A stretch of 13,080 nt of DNA from an uncultured Chloroflexota bacterium. Its GTDB lineage: Bacteria > Chloroflexota > Anaerolineae > Aggregatilineales > Phototrophicaceae. The first letter of the stretch is position 1, and each line of letters starts with the position of its first letter. Below are positions 6,873 to 13,080 of the stretch, piece by piece. A program made the translations under genes and the position numbers. Below the pieces are notes generated by a model that searched no databases, was not told where the DNA came from, and worked only from the letters and a program-made list of their open reading frames with translations. The DNA lies in NCBI GenBank assembly GCA_937864975.1, contig CALMDI010000441.1, forward strand, positions 1 through 13,080, read 5' to 3'.

Positions 6873-7982
6873 ATGACATTCTATTTCGAAGTATTAAAAA
6901 CGCAAGGGCGCGCGCGCGCCGGGATCTTTCACACGCCCCATGGTCCCATACCCACGCCTGTGTTCGCGCCGGTCGGCACGCAGGCAACGGTGAAAGCGGT
7001 ACTGCCGCGCGACCTGCGCGAAGCAGGCGCGTCGCTTGTGCTTTCGAATACCTACCATTTGCATCTGCGTCCCGGCAGCGACCTCGTCCGCGATATGGGC
7101 GGGCTTCACCGGTTCATGGGCTGGTCGGGACCCATCCTGACCGATTCCGGCGGCTTTCAGGTCTTCAGTCTCGCGCGGATCAACCGCATTGACGACGACG
7201 GCGTGACCTTCCAGAGCCACATTGACGGAAGCCGGCACCGCTTCACGCCGGAAGTCTCGACGGCGATTCAGGAAAATCTTGGCGCGGACATCATCATGGC
7301 ATTCGATCAGTGTCCGATGCCTACTGACCGCGGGATTGTCGAAGCGGCGGTCGAGCGCACCACGGCGTGGGCGCGCCGCTCGCGCGAGGCGCATCCCGAC
7401 GACTCGCATCAGGCGTTATTTGGCATCAACCAAGGCGGCATCTTCCCGGACTTGCGCGCTCGGTCCGCCGAGGCACTGCGCGCGATTGGCTTCCCCGGCT
7501 ATGCGATTGGCGGCTTGGCGGTCGGCGAGACCAAAGAAGCGATGTATGAGACGCTCGGCGTGACCGTGCCGCTGCTGCCCGACGACAAGCCGCGTTATCT
7601 CATGGGCGTGGGCGTGGCGGACGATCTGACGCAGGCGGTGATGCGCGGCGTCGACATTTTCGACTGTGTGATGCCCACGCGCATCGCGCGCCACGGCGCG
7701 GCGATGACGCCCGAAGGCAACCTGAACTTAAAAAATCTCGCGCACGCGCGCGACGAACGCCCGATAGACCCGACCTGTAATTGTTACTGCTGTCAGAACT
7801 TCACCCGCGCTTACCTGCGGCACCTCGTGAAGGCAAATGAAATCTTGGGACATACGCTCCTAAGTGTGCATAATATACGCTTCCTGATCAGGCATGTGGA
7901 AGCCATGCGGCGCGCCATTTTCGAGGGCACGCTGCCGGAGTATGCAGACACTTTTTTGCAGCGTTATTTGCACGCCGTCTAG
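6873..7982 (+). CDS. tgt: tRNA-guanine(34) transglycosylase (queuine tRNA-ribosyltransferase)
   Basis: Tgt exchanges guanine at wobble position 34 of GUN-anticodon tRNAs for preQ1 in the queuosine pathway. The protein is 369 residues, close to the bacterial norm. It shows LSNTYHLHLRPG (58-69), TDSGGFQVFSL with D91 (90-100), FGINQGGIFPDLR (183-195), the base-recognition segment YAIGGLAVGE (210-219), and GVDIFDCVMPTR (259-270) containing the nucleophile D264. The zinc ligands C302, C304, C307 and H333 fall at the same numbers as in the E. coli enzyme. No strong Shine-Dalgarno precedes the ATG, but the start gives the normal family N-terminus. No other queuosine genes (queA, queC-F) are nearby. 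Confidence 0.97.
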   Translation: MTFYFEVLKTQGRARAGIFHTPHGPIPTPVFAPVGTQATVKAVLPRDLREAGASLVLSNTYHLHLRPGSDLVRDMGGLHRFMGWSGPILTDSGGFQVFSLARINRIDDDGVTFQSHIDGSRHRFTPEVSTAIQENLGADIIMAFDQCPMPTDRGIVEAAVERTTAWARRSREAHPDDSHQALFGINQGGIFPDLRARSAEALRAIGFPGYAIGGLAVGETKEAMYETLGVTVPLLPDDKPRYLMGVGVADDLTQAVMRGVDIFDCVMPTRIARHGAAMTPEGNLNLKNLAHARDERPIDPTCNCYCCQNFTRAYLRHLVKANEILGHTLLSVHNIRFLIRHVEAMRRAIFEGTLPEYADTFLQRYLHAV

Positions 7983-8095
7983 CCGCCGAGGAAAGCGCGA
8001 CCTTGAACTGTCATCCATGCTGCGAACCGTCTCTGTACCCGGATGAACAGCGTCCGCCTTGCGGGCGCGCCACGCCCCATTCCGTGTGATCGCGT

Positions 8096-8911
8096 ATGGG
8101 GCGAACCAGGCGAACCCTCGTCATTATGGCGTTTGCGTTGGTAAGCTGTAGCAGCCAGATTGTCCCGGCAGCAACGCCGACGACAAACACGACGCTGCTG
8201 CGGCTCTATACCACCACGTCGACGCTCCCGCTTGCGAACGAGCTGACGACCAGCTTCAGCCAGCGTTTTCCGATGCTGGCGTTCGATGTCGTGTCGGGAA
8301 ATTACGACTCAGTCGTCGAGCAGGTGGCGCAGGACGAAGGCAGCTACGCGATCAGCAGCCATCTGCCCACGGAAAGCCCGCTCCTGGGCTACCCGATTGG
8401 GCAGGATGGCATCGCCGTGATCGTCCATCCCGGCAATGATATTTCCGAACTCACGACGGAACACCTCCGCGATATTTATCAGGGGCGCATTGTGAACTGG
8501 CGTGAGATTGGCGGGCGCGACGAAACCATTACGGTGATCAGCCGCGAAGATGGCTCTGGCACACGCGCGGAATTCGAGCGGCGCGTGATGGGCGACCGCC
8601 AGACGACCCGTCTGGCGCGGGTTGCCCCGTCCAGCGCCGCCATGGTGACGAGTGTGAGTCGGGAACCCGGCGGCATTGGTTACGTATCGATGAGTTATCT
8701 GAATCCTGGCGTTCGCCCGCTACCCATTGACGGGGTGTCGCCCACGCTTGAGCATGTTGCCGACAACAGCTACCCGCTGCGGTCGACCATTTTTATCGTC
8801 GGCACGCGCGAGCCGGAAGGGGATTACCGGGCGTTCATCGGTTGGGTGCAAAGCCCGGAGGGACAAGCCGTCGTCGCGCGGGGCTACGCGCCGCTGTTGC
8901 AGCCCCAATAA
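8096..8911 (+). CDS. PstS-like phosphate-binding lipoprotein
   Basis: A 271-residue extracytoplasmic solute-binding protein of the PstS/PBP-like family. A short basic N-terminus and hydrophobic stretch end in LVSC (15-18), a plausible lipobox with C18 as lipidated cysteine. A Ser/Thr/Pro-rich tether follows. The mature domain starts LLRLYTTTSTLPLANELTTSF, and the ligand motif REDGSGTR (150-157) matches the SGTR phosphate-contacting segment of PstS. GQDGIAVIVHPGN (102-114), IYQGRIVNWREIGG (127-140) and PGGIGYVSMSYL are also typical. It is transcribed in the same direction as tgt, 113 bases downstream, with no terminator seen between them. No pstC, pstA, pstB or phoU is adjacent, so it may be an orphan receptor. 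No clear Shine-Dalgarno; M11 (8126) is an alternative start but would shorten the signal peptide. Confidence 0.85.
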   Translation: MGRTRRTLVIMAFALVSCSSQIVPAATPTTNTTLLRLYTTTSTLPLANELTTSFSQRFPMLAFDVVSGNYDSVVEQVAQDEGSYAISSHLPTESPLLGYPIGQDGIAVIVHPGNDISELTTEHLRDIYQGRIVNWREIGGRDETITVISREDGSGTRAEFERRVMGDRQTTRLARVAPSSAAMVTSVSREPGGIGYVSMSYLNPGVRPLPIDGVSPTLEHVADNSYPLRSTIFIVGTREPEGDYRAFIGWVQSPEGQAVVARGYAPLLQPQ

Positions 8912-8965
8912 CGGATAGGCACCATGTCAGGGCAGTATCGAATTCCCCGGCAGTTCCGCATTGGT

Positions 8966-9853
8966 TTAGCTGATGGCTGATGGCTGAAAGCTGACCGCTT
9001 CCTTGTCGGGCACGACGCCTGCGAACAGGTCATATTCATCGACGCGGTTAGCGCTGGGCGCCGGGAAAATGCGCGTGAAGCCCTGCCGAGGGAGCACCAT
9101 TTTTCGCAGGAACAGCGGTAGGCGCGGCATCCCGCCGCCAAGCTGGCTGGCGTGGCATTGGCTCGCTTCGTCCCACTGCGCGAAATAATTTCGCACGTCG
9201 ATCAGCGTGTGGATCGGCTCGCAGGTATCCAGCACCGCCTGCATGTCAATGTCCCGGTTTTTCCCCAGCCGCCGCGGGTCTTTGCCCCGCGCGCGCAGCA
9301 TGGCGATGTTGAAGCGCAGCATCGCTTTTGGCATACCAGAATAATAGAGTTTTTGCGGGTGATAGGGTGCCTGCCCGGTATCGAAGCTGGCGTCTCCGGC
9401 GAGGCTGAACGCCGCCGTCGTTGCGCGCTGAATGGCGATGTGATCGGGGTGTCCGTAACCGCCGTAGCGGTTGAAGGTGATAATGACCTGAGGCTTCGCC
9501 TCGCGTATCACCTCGACGACGCGCCGTGTGACTTCCATCTGCTCCGCCTGCCAGAAACAGTCGGCGGCGAGGGACGTTTCCGATCCCATCATCCCGCTGT
9601 CCTGATAGCCGAGCTTGAATACGTGCCTGATCCCCAGCTTTTCGGCGGCGCAGTCCAACTCCGCGAGGCGAAGCTGCGCGACTGATTCATAACCGTTAAG
9701 AAATTCGGGCGCGACGGTGCCTCGATCCCCGTTGGTGGCACAGATCAGCGAAACGTCCACCCCGGCGGCGACGTATTTGGCGATCAATCCGCCGAGACCG
9801 AAGCTTTCATCGTCGGGGTGAGCATAGGAAATCAGAAGGCGACGCGCTGCCAT
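8966..9853 (-). CDS. PIG-L / LmbE family N-acetyl-sugar deacetylase
   Basis: A 295-residue zinc-dependent deacetylase of the PIG-L superfamily, which includes LmbE, MshB and BshB. The first metal motif is AHPDDE (11-16) directly after the first beta strand, and the second is GHPDH (134-138). CATNGDRGTV (38-47) and PQVIITFNRYGGYG (121-134) are typical surroundings. The substrate cannot be told; relatives act on GlcNAc-inositol in mycothiol synthesis or GlcNAc-malate in bacillithiol synthesis, and no partner glycosyltransferase or ligase is nearby. GAGGA (9859-9863, minus strand) supports the start. The last residues (VSFQPSAIS and the stop) are encoded by heptamer repeats, which suggests that the original C-terminus was altered by repeat insertion or expansion. 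It is convergent with the PstS-like gene, 54 bases away. Confidence 0.9.
   Translation of the reverse strand: MAARRLLISYAHPDDESFGLGGLIAKYVAAGVDVSLICATNGDRGTVAPEFLNGYESVAQLRLAELDCAAEKLGIRHVFKLGYQDSGMMGSETSLAADCFWQAEQMEVTRRVVEVIREAKPQVIITFNRYGGYGHPDHIAIQRATTAAFSLAGDASFDTGQAPYHPQKLYYSGMPKAMLRFNIAMLRARGKDPRRLGKNRDIDMQAVLDTCEPIHTLIDVRNYFAQWDEASQCHASQLGGGMPRLPLFLRKMVLPRQGFTRIFPAPSANRVDEYDLFAGVVPDKEAVSFQPSAIS
8969..8996. repeat. tandem heptamer repeat GCTGATG (4 units, two perfect)
   Basis: Units GCTGATG, GCTGATG, GCTGAAA and GCTGACC lie head to tail, and all but the last bases of the array are inside the 3' end of the PIG-L gene. On that strand they read CATCAGC and encode the FQPSAIS tail. The unit differs from the one at 2983-3010, but the 7-base period is the same. 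Confidence 0.7.
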
Positions 9854-9946
9854 GAATGTCCTCGCAAGCTGCTATGCGGTTCAGGAATTTGGACGCTGAT
9901 AAACTCGAAAATCCTACGTCGGCGTGCTGGCTAAATGGATATCTGG

Positions 9947-9952
9947 ATTATA
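9947..9952 (-). promoter_or_regulatory. -10 box of the PIG-L gene
   Basis: A consensus TATAAT on the minus strand lies 94 bases upstream of the ATG at 9853. The -35 region is weak: TGACGC (9974-9969) gives a 16-base spacer. It overlaps the inverted repeat at 9964-9980. Confidence 0.45.
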
Positions 9953-9963
9953 ACGCCTCGTAA

Positions 9964-9980
9964 TGCTTGCGTCACAAGCA
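9964..9980. promoter_or_regulatory. inverted repeat between divergent promoters, possible operator
   Basis: TGCTTG, five bases, CAAGCA: a perfect 6-base inverted repeat between two oppositely oriented TATAAT boxes. It covers the -35 region of the PIG-L promoter. Size and position suit a dimeric repressor, but no regulator gene is in the window. Confidence 0.3.
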
Positions 9981-10009
9981 CTCCATTATCCGAACATTTG
10001 TTCTTTCTG

Positions 10010-10015
10010 TATAAT
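10010..10015 (+). promoter_or_regulatory. -10 box of the exonuclease gene
   Basis: A consensus TATAAT lies 41 bases before the ATG at 10056. No good -35 hexamer is seen at the right distance. Its presence argues against the longer start at 9963, because it would then be inside the coding region. Confidence 0.45.
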
Positions 10016-10055
10016 GATGCTATTCGCGACTCGGACTTTTTCATGGAATGAGATT

Positions 10056-10751
10056 ATGTCTCTGGTTCTTGGCAATACATTTCGACGGCAGGCGGTAGAC
10101 TGGGCGCGCGCGTTGTTCAACTTGCCGAGCTTCGTGATTCTGGATACAGAGACGACGGGGCTTGGGCGTGATGACGAGCTGGTCTCGGTGGGCATCGTCG
10201 ATAGTCATGGCACGGTGCTGCTGGATACGCTCATCAAGCCGATGAAGTCAATTCCGTGGTATGTGACACGCATTCATGGCATCGCGAACAAACACGTTGC
10301 CGACGCGCCGGGCTTTTCGGAGGTTTATCCCGAGATGGCACGCTTGCTCTCGGATCAGGTTCTCGTAGTTTATAATCTCTCGTTTGACGAGCGCATGATT
10401 CTCCAGGATCGCCGCCGTTACGGATTGTCCGCCTATAAGCCGCGGGAGGCGCACTGCGCGATGCAGTGGTTTGCCCGCTTCTACGGCGCGAGCAGCTCGC
10501 GTTACGGCAGCTTCCGCTGGCAAAAGCTGACCGAGTCCGTGCCTCCTCCGCACGTCAATGGAAAACTGGCTGTCGTCGGCCATACGCACGATCGCGGCGG
10601 CGAGATTTTTGTCGTGCGGCATCTCATCTGTCTGGATACATTCTGCTACGGCGGCGGCTGGTTGACGGCCATGGAATTCCCGTCGCGGCAAATCTGGCAA
10701 GCGGACGCCGCCGGCAGACTTCGCGGCACCCCCCTCCCCAAGCCAACCTAA
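10056..10751 (+). CDS. chimeric frame: DnaQ-like 3'-5' exonuclease (truncated) joined to metallophosphatase tail
   Basis: Residues 1 to about 160 are a DEDD exonuclease of the DNA polymerase III epsilon type: FVILDTETTG (26-35; D30, E32, Exo I), HGI (74-76) and YNLSFDERM (106-114; D111, Exo II). The Exo III motif with its His and Asp, expected after GSFRWQKLTE (151-160), is missing, so this frame should not be an active nuclease. From about residue 163 (PPPHVNGKLAVVGHT) the sequence is that of the C-terminal end of a calcineurin-like serine/threonine phosphatase, including GHTHDRGG and LDTFCYGGGWLTAME. That enzyme's N-terminal metal-binding motifs are absent. I chose the start at 10056 (MSLVLGN) because the extension from 9963 covers a TATAAT box. 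The in-frame join is probably a junction between two genomes rather than a natural fusion. Confidence 0.75.
   Translation: MSLVLGNTFRRQAVDWARALFNLPSFVILDTETTGLGRDDELVSVGIVDSHGTVLLDTLIKPMKSIPWYVTRIHGIANKHVADAPGFSEVYPEMARLLSDQVLVVYNLSFDERMILQDRRRYGLSAYKPREAHCAMQWFARFYGASSSRYGSFRWQKLTESVPPPHVNGKLAVVGHTHDRGGEIFVVRHLICLDTFCYGGGWLTAMEFPSRQIWQADAAGRLRGTPLPKPT
10527..10548. other. probable sequence junction between two genomes (right)
   Basis: Exonuclease similarity ends at LTE (codons 10527-10535) and phosphatase similarity begins at PPPHV (codons from 10542). The switch happens without frameshift or linker. Everything to the right (phosphatase tail, DUF1549/DUF1553 gene) is planctomycete-like, and everything to the left is not. 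Confidence 0.6.
10542..10751 (+). pseudogene. C-terminal fragment of a serine/threonine metallophosphatase
   Basis: About 70 residues beginning PPPHVNGKLAVVGHTHDRGG. The GHT motif carries one of the metal-binding histidines of calcineurin-like phosphoesterases. The following LICLDTFCYGGGWLTAMEF and IWQADAAGR segments match the end of the phosphatase family common in planctomycetes, where the enzyme is about 220-250 residues long. The upstream part with the GDxHG, GDxxDRG and GNH(E/D) motifs is replaced by the exonuclease sequence. Confidence 0.65.
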
Positions 10752-10912
10752 GCACGTCGCCGCGCCCAGGCTCCAACAGCGCCGCGCAGGGACGTGGAAT
10801 TGCAAAACCGCTGCGACCGGTACATTTCGTATCAAGTCGGTAGAGCCGGACCAGCGACTTCAAAGTTCCAGGTCACTTTGGCGCACCATCTCGGAGTCGA
10901 ACCTATTGTGTA
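10752..10912. other. intergenic stretch without a recognisable gene
   Basis: No frame here looks coding. Short pieces resemble tRNA parts (a D-arm-like GTCGGTAGAGC on + near 10836-10846, and a T-arm-like GGTTCGACTCC on minus near 10893-10903), but they are on opposite strands and do not assemble into a tRNA. Confidence 0.5.
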
Positions 10913-10955
10913 GTGAGCGAAGGAACTCGCTCTGAAAGCTACTTGGCTTTCTCAC
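10913..10955 (+). other. two adjacent hairpins closed by an outer helix, possible structured RNA
   Basis: GCGA (10917-10920) pairs with TCGC (10927-10930), and GAAAGC (10934-10939) pairs with GCTTTC (10946-10951). The outer GTGA (10913-10916) pairs with TCAC (10952-10955). The first hairpin can also extend to six pairs (GAGCGA/TCGCTC) at the cost of the outer helix. The terminator at 10966 follows directly. It could be the end of a 3' untranslated region or a short RNA; nothing decides between them. Confidence 0.35.
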
Positions 10956-10965
10956 CCCCCGTGCG

Positions 10966-11006
10966 AGGCGAGGTCGGTCATCTTTTGATCGGCTTCGCCT
11001 TTTTTC
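10966..11006 (+). terminator. intrinsic terminator
   Basis: A 15-pair stem with three G-U pairs (10966-10980 with 10986-11000) and a 5-base loop ends in a run of six T. It has no T-run on the minus side, so it stops plus-strand transcription, presumably from the phosphatase gene, before it enters the convergent DUF1549/DUF1553 gene. Confidence 0.75.
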
Positions 11007-11028
11007 GTATCTCGGTCCTGAAAACCGA

Positions 11029-12699
11029 CTACGGCGTCATGGCGAATTCGGTGCTGTTGATCAGCGCCCAAAGCAAATCGGACTGCCAGTCGGCCACGCG
11101 GCTGGCCGCGCTATCAGCAACTCTTGCCGCGCCGACTTTTACCGCGTCGCCCTTTTTAGCGTCGCCCTTTTCAGCGTCGCCTTGGAGCGCCGCCGGCGGG
11201 GAAGGGGTCGAGGGCTGAGGTTGCATGGCCAGCAGAGCGGTCAATTCATCGGCGCGCGGCGGCCGACAGAGCGTGCTCAAGAACAACCACCCAATGCGCT
11301 CTTCGGCGTCTAGATGCGGAGCTGTAAGCGCTTGGAGCAATCGACTTTGATCTTCTTGATGCACTTTTTCGAGTTGCGGGCTGTGAAGGGTCACTAGCGC
11401 TTGCACGATGCCAAGCGTGGCGATGCTGCTGTCGCCGCGCAGTTTGCCGAGTTGCTGCGCCAAGGCATCGGCCTGAGCCTGGCCAGCCTCGCCGGTGACG
11501 TCGCGCGCAACTTGCTGCATGCAAGCGGCCAGCTGCAACGAGGTCAGCGGTTTGACCGGCATCCATGCATAACTGTCGGGCTGCGCGGGTGTCATTTCGT
11601 CCGTCGACGCGCGCGGCGTGGCGCGTTGATAGGCGCGCGTATTGGCCAAGGTGCGTAAGAGTTGACGCAGGTCGTAATGACTAACGGCGAACTCATGCGA
11701 CAACTCGCGGAGCAGCTCGGGGTGCGAAGCCATCTCAATGGCCCGCATATCATCGATGGGTTCGATCAGGCCGCGGCCAAACAAAATGCTCCAACAGCGA
11801 TTGACCGCTGCGCGAGCCAAGAATGGGTTTTCTCGCGCGGTCAACCAGAGCGTCAATTGCTGACGCCGCGTGCCGCTGTCGAGTCCGCTCAAACCGGTCG
11901 ATACCAGCGGTTGCGGCGGGACAACTTCTTCGGTATTGGGCAGCCTTACTTCGCCCTCAGCGCGATCGAGGACTTCCATCGCTCGCCCCGGAGCCTGCAT
12001 GCCGTCGGCCGATATGCGAGCGAAATAGGCGGCGAAGCCCCAGAAGTCGCGTTGCTTCCAGTGGTCGAAGGGATGATCGTGGCACTCGGCACAGTCGAGT
12101 TGCACACCCAAGAAGATGCGCGCGGTCTTGGCGGCTATTTTTTCAGGCTTGCCTTCCAGCGACGTAAAAAACTCTCCCGCCCCAGTGCTCGCCGGTCCGC
12201 TGGCCATTAACAAATCGGCCACCAGGCGATCGTAGCGCAGATTCTTGGCGAAGCGATTGCGAAGCCAGGATTCCAGACCGCTCGGACCCTGCCGCGGTCC
12301 AAACTGCTGCATATCGGGCAGCAACCAGGCGGACCACGTGTTCGCCAAGTGCACCGCGCAGGCAGGCGACTCGAGCAGGCGATCGATCAGAGCAGCTCGT
12401 TTGCGCGGATCCGTATCGCGCAGGAAAGCGACAACATCTCCGGCCGTTGGATTCTTTCCGGTCAGATCGAGGAACAGGCGACGGATAAAAGTCGCATCGT
12501 CGCAAGGCGGACCGGGCGAGCGCTGTTGCTCACGCAACGTCTCTTCGATCCGCTCGTCGATGCGCCCACTGAAGCCAGATACCTCTTCGAGCCCCGCGCC
12601 TCTGGCCGCGACAGCTGCCACCTGCCAGGCGAAAACAGGCGGCGCCAGCGCGACGATCAAGGTCAAAGCGATGAGCCTGGCGATCTCAGGGCGGTGCAT
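11029..12699 (-). CDS. secreted DUF1549/DUF1553 domain protein (planctomycete type)
   Basis: A 556-residue protein. A signal peptide is visible (hydrophobic LIALTLIVALAPPVFA, cleavage likely after residue 24). DUF1549 follows (about 45-240), with FLDLTGKNPTAGDVVAFL (76-93) and LGVQLDCAECHDHPFDHW (197-214). The CxxCH (203-207) is a possible heme or metal site. DUF1553 occupies about 285-540, with ENPFLARAAVNRCWSILFGRGL and the terminal DLLWALINSTEF. These domains are typical of and abundant in planctomycetes, usually beside a DUF1501 gene, which is not seen here; the function is unsettled. I chose ATG 12699 because AAAGG (12708-12712) precedes it by eight bases; the ATG at 12726 adds nine residues and has no such site. 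Near the C-terminus a low-complexity insert contains GDAEK/GDAKK/GDAVK repeats. Confidence 0.88.
   Translation of the reverse strand: MHRPEIARLIALTLIVALAPPVFAWQVAAVAARGAGLEEVSGFSGRIDERIEETLREQQRSPGPPCDDATFIRRLFLDLTGKNPTAGDVVAFLRDTDPRKRAALIDRLLESPACAVHLANTWSAWLLPDMQQFGPRQGPSGLESWLRNRFAKNLRYDRLVADLLMASGPASTGAGEFFTSLEGKPEKIAAKTARIFLGVQLDCAECHDHPFDHWKQRDFWGFAAYFARISADGMQAPGRAMEVLDRAEGEVRLPNTEEVVPPQPLVSTGLSGLDSGTRRQQLTLWLTARENPFLARAAVNRCWSILFGRGLIEPIDDMRAIEMASHPELLRELSHEFAVSHYDLRQLLRTLANTRAYQRATPRASTDEMTPAQPDSYAWMPVKPLTSLQLAACMQQVARDVTGEAGQAQADALAQQLGKLRGDSSIATLGIVQALVTLHSPQLEKVHQEDQSRLLQALTAPHLDAEERIGWLFLSTLCRPPRADELTALLAMQPQPSTPSPPAALQGDAEKGDAKKGDAVKVGAARVADSAASRVADWQSDLLWALINSTEFAMTP
11144..11181. 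repeat. 15-base tandem repeat inside the DUF1553 coding region
   Basis: GCGTCGCCCTTTTTA (11144-11158) and GCGTCGCCCTTTTCA (11159-11173) are adjacent and followed by a partial third copy from 11174. On the coding strand they give GDAxK pentapeptides. The period is a multiple of three, so copy-number change would keep the frame. Confidence 0.75.
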
Positions 12700-12869
12700 G
12701 GGACGAGCCTTTGATGAGGTGCGCATACCGACGCCATGAATTCAAACGCGAACTGCGGTCGTTCTATCCCTGCCAGCGATTATCGCAGATCGCGCAATCC
12801 AGATCGAGCGTTGGCACTCACAAAGTGCGAAGTTTGGAACGCGCGCCCGAGGTGCCGCCTGGGCAAAGA
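12700..12869. other. divergent intergenic region
   Basis: It holds the AAAGG site of the DUF1549/DUF1553 gene (12708-12712). I found no convincing promoter, repeat or RNA in the rest. Confidence 0.4.
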
Positions 12870-13080
12870 ATGCCGACCAAGCAAACTGCAGCGACGAACT
12901 CGCCTGTGCGCATTGTAACTGACGCGGCGAATATGAGCGTCGCACCCATTCTCGGTGTGGTAGTGCGCGCGGGAGAAAACATCAGCGGTCAAAACGCAAC
13001 CGTTCGATACCTCAAGCACGTTGAGATACCTCCGGAGCAGCTTGCTTCCGGTAGGTCGCTCATCCTTGGCAGAAATGCCA
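12870..13080 (+). CDS. possible start of an unrecognised gene, runs off the window
   Basis: From ATG 12870 a frame stays open for 70 codons to the window end. It opens MPTKQTAATNSPVRIVTDAA and continues through LGVVVRAGENISGQ and VRYLKHVEIPPEQLASGRSL. Composition and alternation look like a real protein, and the direction, divergent from the DUF1549/DUF1553 gene, is reasonable. I do not recognise a family. There is no good ribosome binding site; ATG 12933 is an alternative start. A competing minus-strand frame of 79 codons (12780-13019) looks less protein-like (rich in Arg, Ser and His). Confidence 0.4.
   Translation, partial: MPTKQTAATNSPVRIVTDAANMSVAPILGVVVRAGENISGQNATVRYLKHVEIPPEQLASGRSLILGRNA

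Noticed and set aside
9963..10055. Longer exonuclease start at 9963
   Set aside because: The extra 31 residues are unlike the family and would place a consensus TATAAT box and an inverted repeat inside the coding region.
10056..10751. A genuine new exonuclease-phosphatase fusion enzyme
   Set aside because: Both halves lack essential catalytic motifs at the join, and the neighbouring genes change type at the same point.
10813..10903. tRNA-like pieces: GTCGGTAGAGC on + and GGTTCGACTCC followed by an acceptor-like GTGCGCCA on minus
   Set aside because: They are on opposite strands. Neither gives a full cloverleaf: T-stem mismatches, a wrong anticodon-loop length and no matching 5' acceptor. 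Chance or heavily decayed remnants cannot be separated by eye.
13028..13056. Imperfect hairpin ACCTCCGGAGCA ... TGCTTCCGGTAGGT as a terminator
   Set aside because: No T-run follows on either strand and it lies inside an open frame.

Overview
The window looks like a mosaic. Its large middle part (about 235 to 10,540) reads as one bacterial genome of about 60% GC. I place it tentatively in the Chloroflexota (Anaerolineae-like). The reasons are a two-subunit glycine decarboxylase, a MurF-alanine racemase fusion and heptanucleotide tandem repeats between genes; this is inference from gene content, not a database result. Both ends appear to come from other genomes. Bases 1-240 are about 74% GC by hand count and encode a piece of an unrelated membrane protein. 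From about 10,540 onward the genes are planctomycete-like: the tail of a metallophosphatase and a DUF1549/DUF1553 protein.

Layout. 1-~235: 3'-truncated fragment of a one-helix membrane protein, + strand. 180-3,703, minus strand: a glycine-inducible type operon with promoter, glycine riboswitch, intrinsic terminator, gcvH, gcvPA and gcvPB. gcvT is not present. 3,727-4,137, minus: a 136-residue protein I do not recognise. 4,221-6,770, minus: a MurF-Alr fusion that makes D-alanine and attaches D-Ala-D-Ala to the peptidoglycan precursor; its start looks leaderless. 6,873-7,982, +: tgt, tRNA-guanine transglycosylase, divergent from murF-alr. 8,096-8,911, +: a PstS-like phosphate-binding lipoprotein without its transporter. 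8,966-9,853, minus: a PIG-L/LmbE family deacetylase whose 3' end is made of a heptamer repeat. 10,056-10,751, +: a DnaQ-like 3'-5' exonuclease whose last motif is replaced, in frame, by the C-terminal end of a metallophosphatase. 10,752-11,028: a structured intergenic stretch ending in a strong + strand terminator. 11,029-12,699, minus: secreted DUF1549/DUF1553 protein. 12,870-end, +: the start of a possible unrecognised gene.

The genes are mostly housekeeping: glycine catabolism and one-carbon supply, cell-wall precursor synthesis, tRNA modification and phosphate binding. I found no CRISPR array, transposase, integrase, phage or defence system. The points most worth a second look are the two genome junctions, which probably make this contig chimeric; the riboswitch with its visible expression platform; and the heptamer repeats, which form an inverted pair between gcvH and gcvPA.
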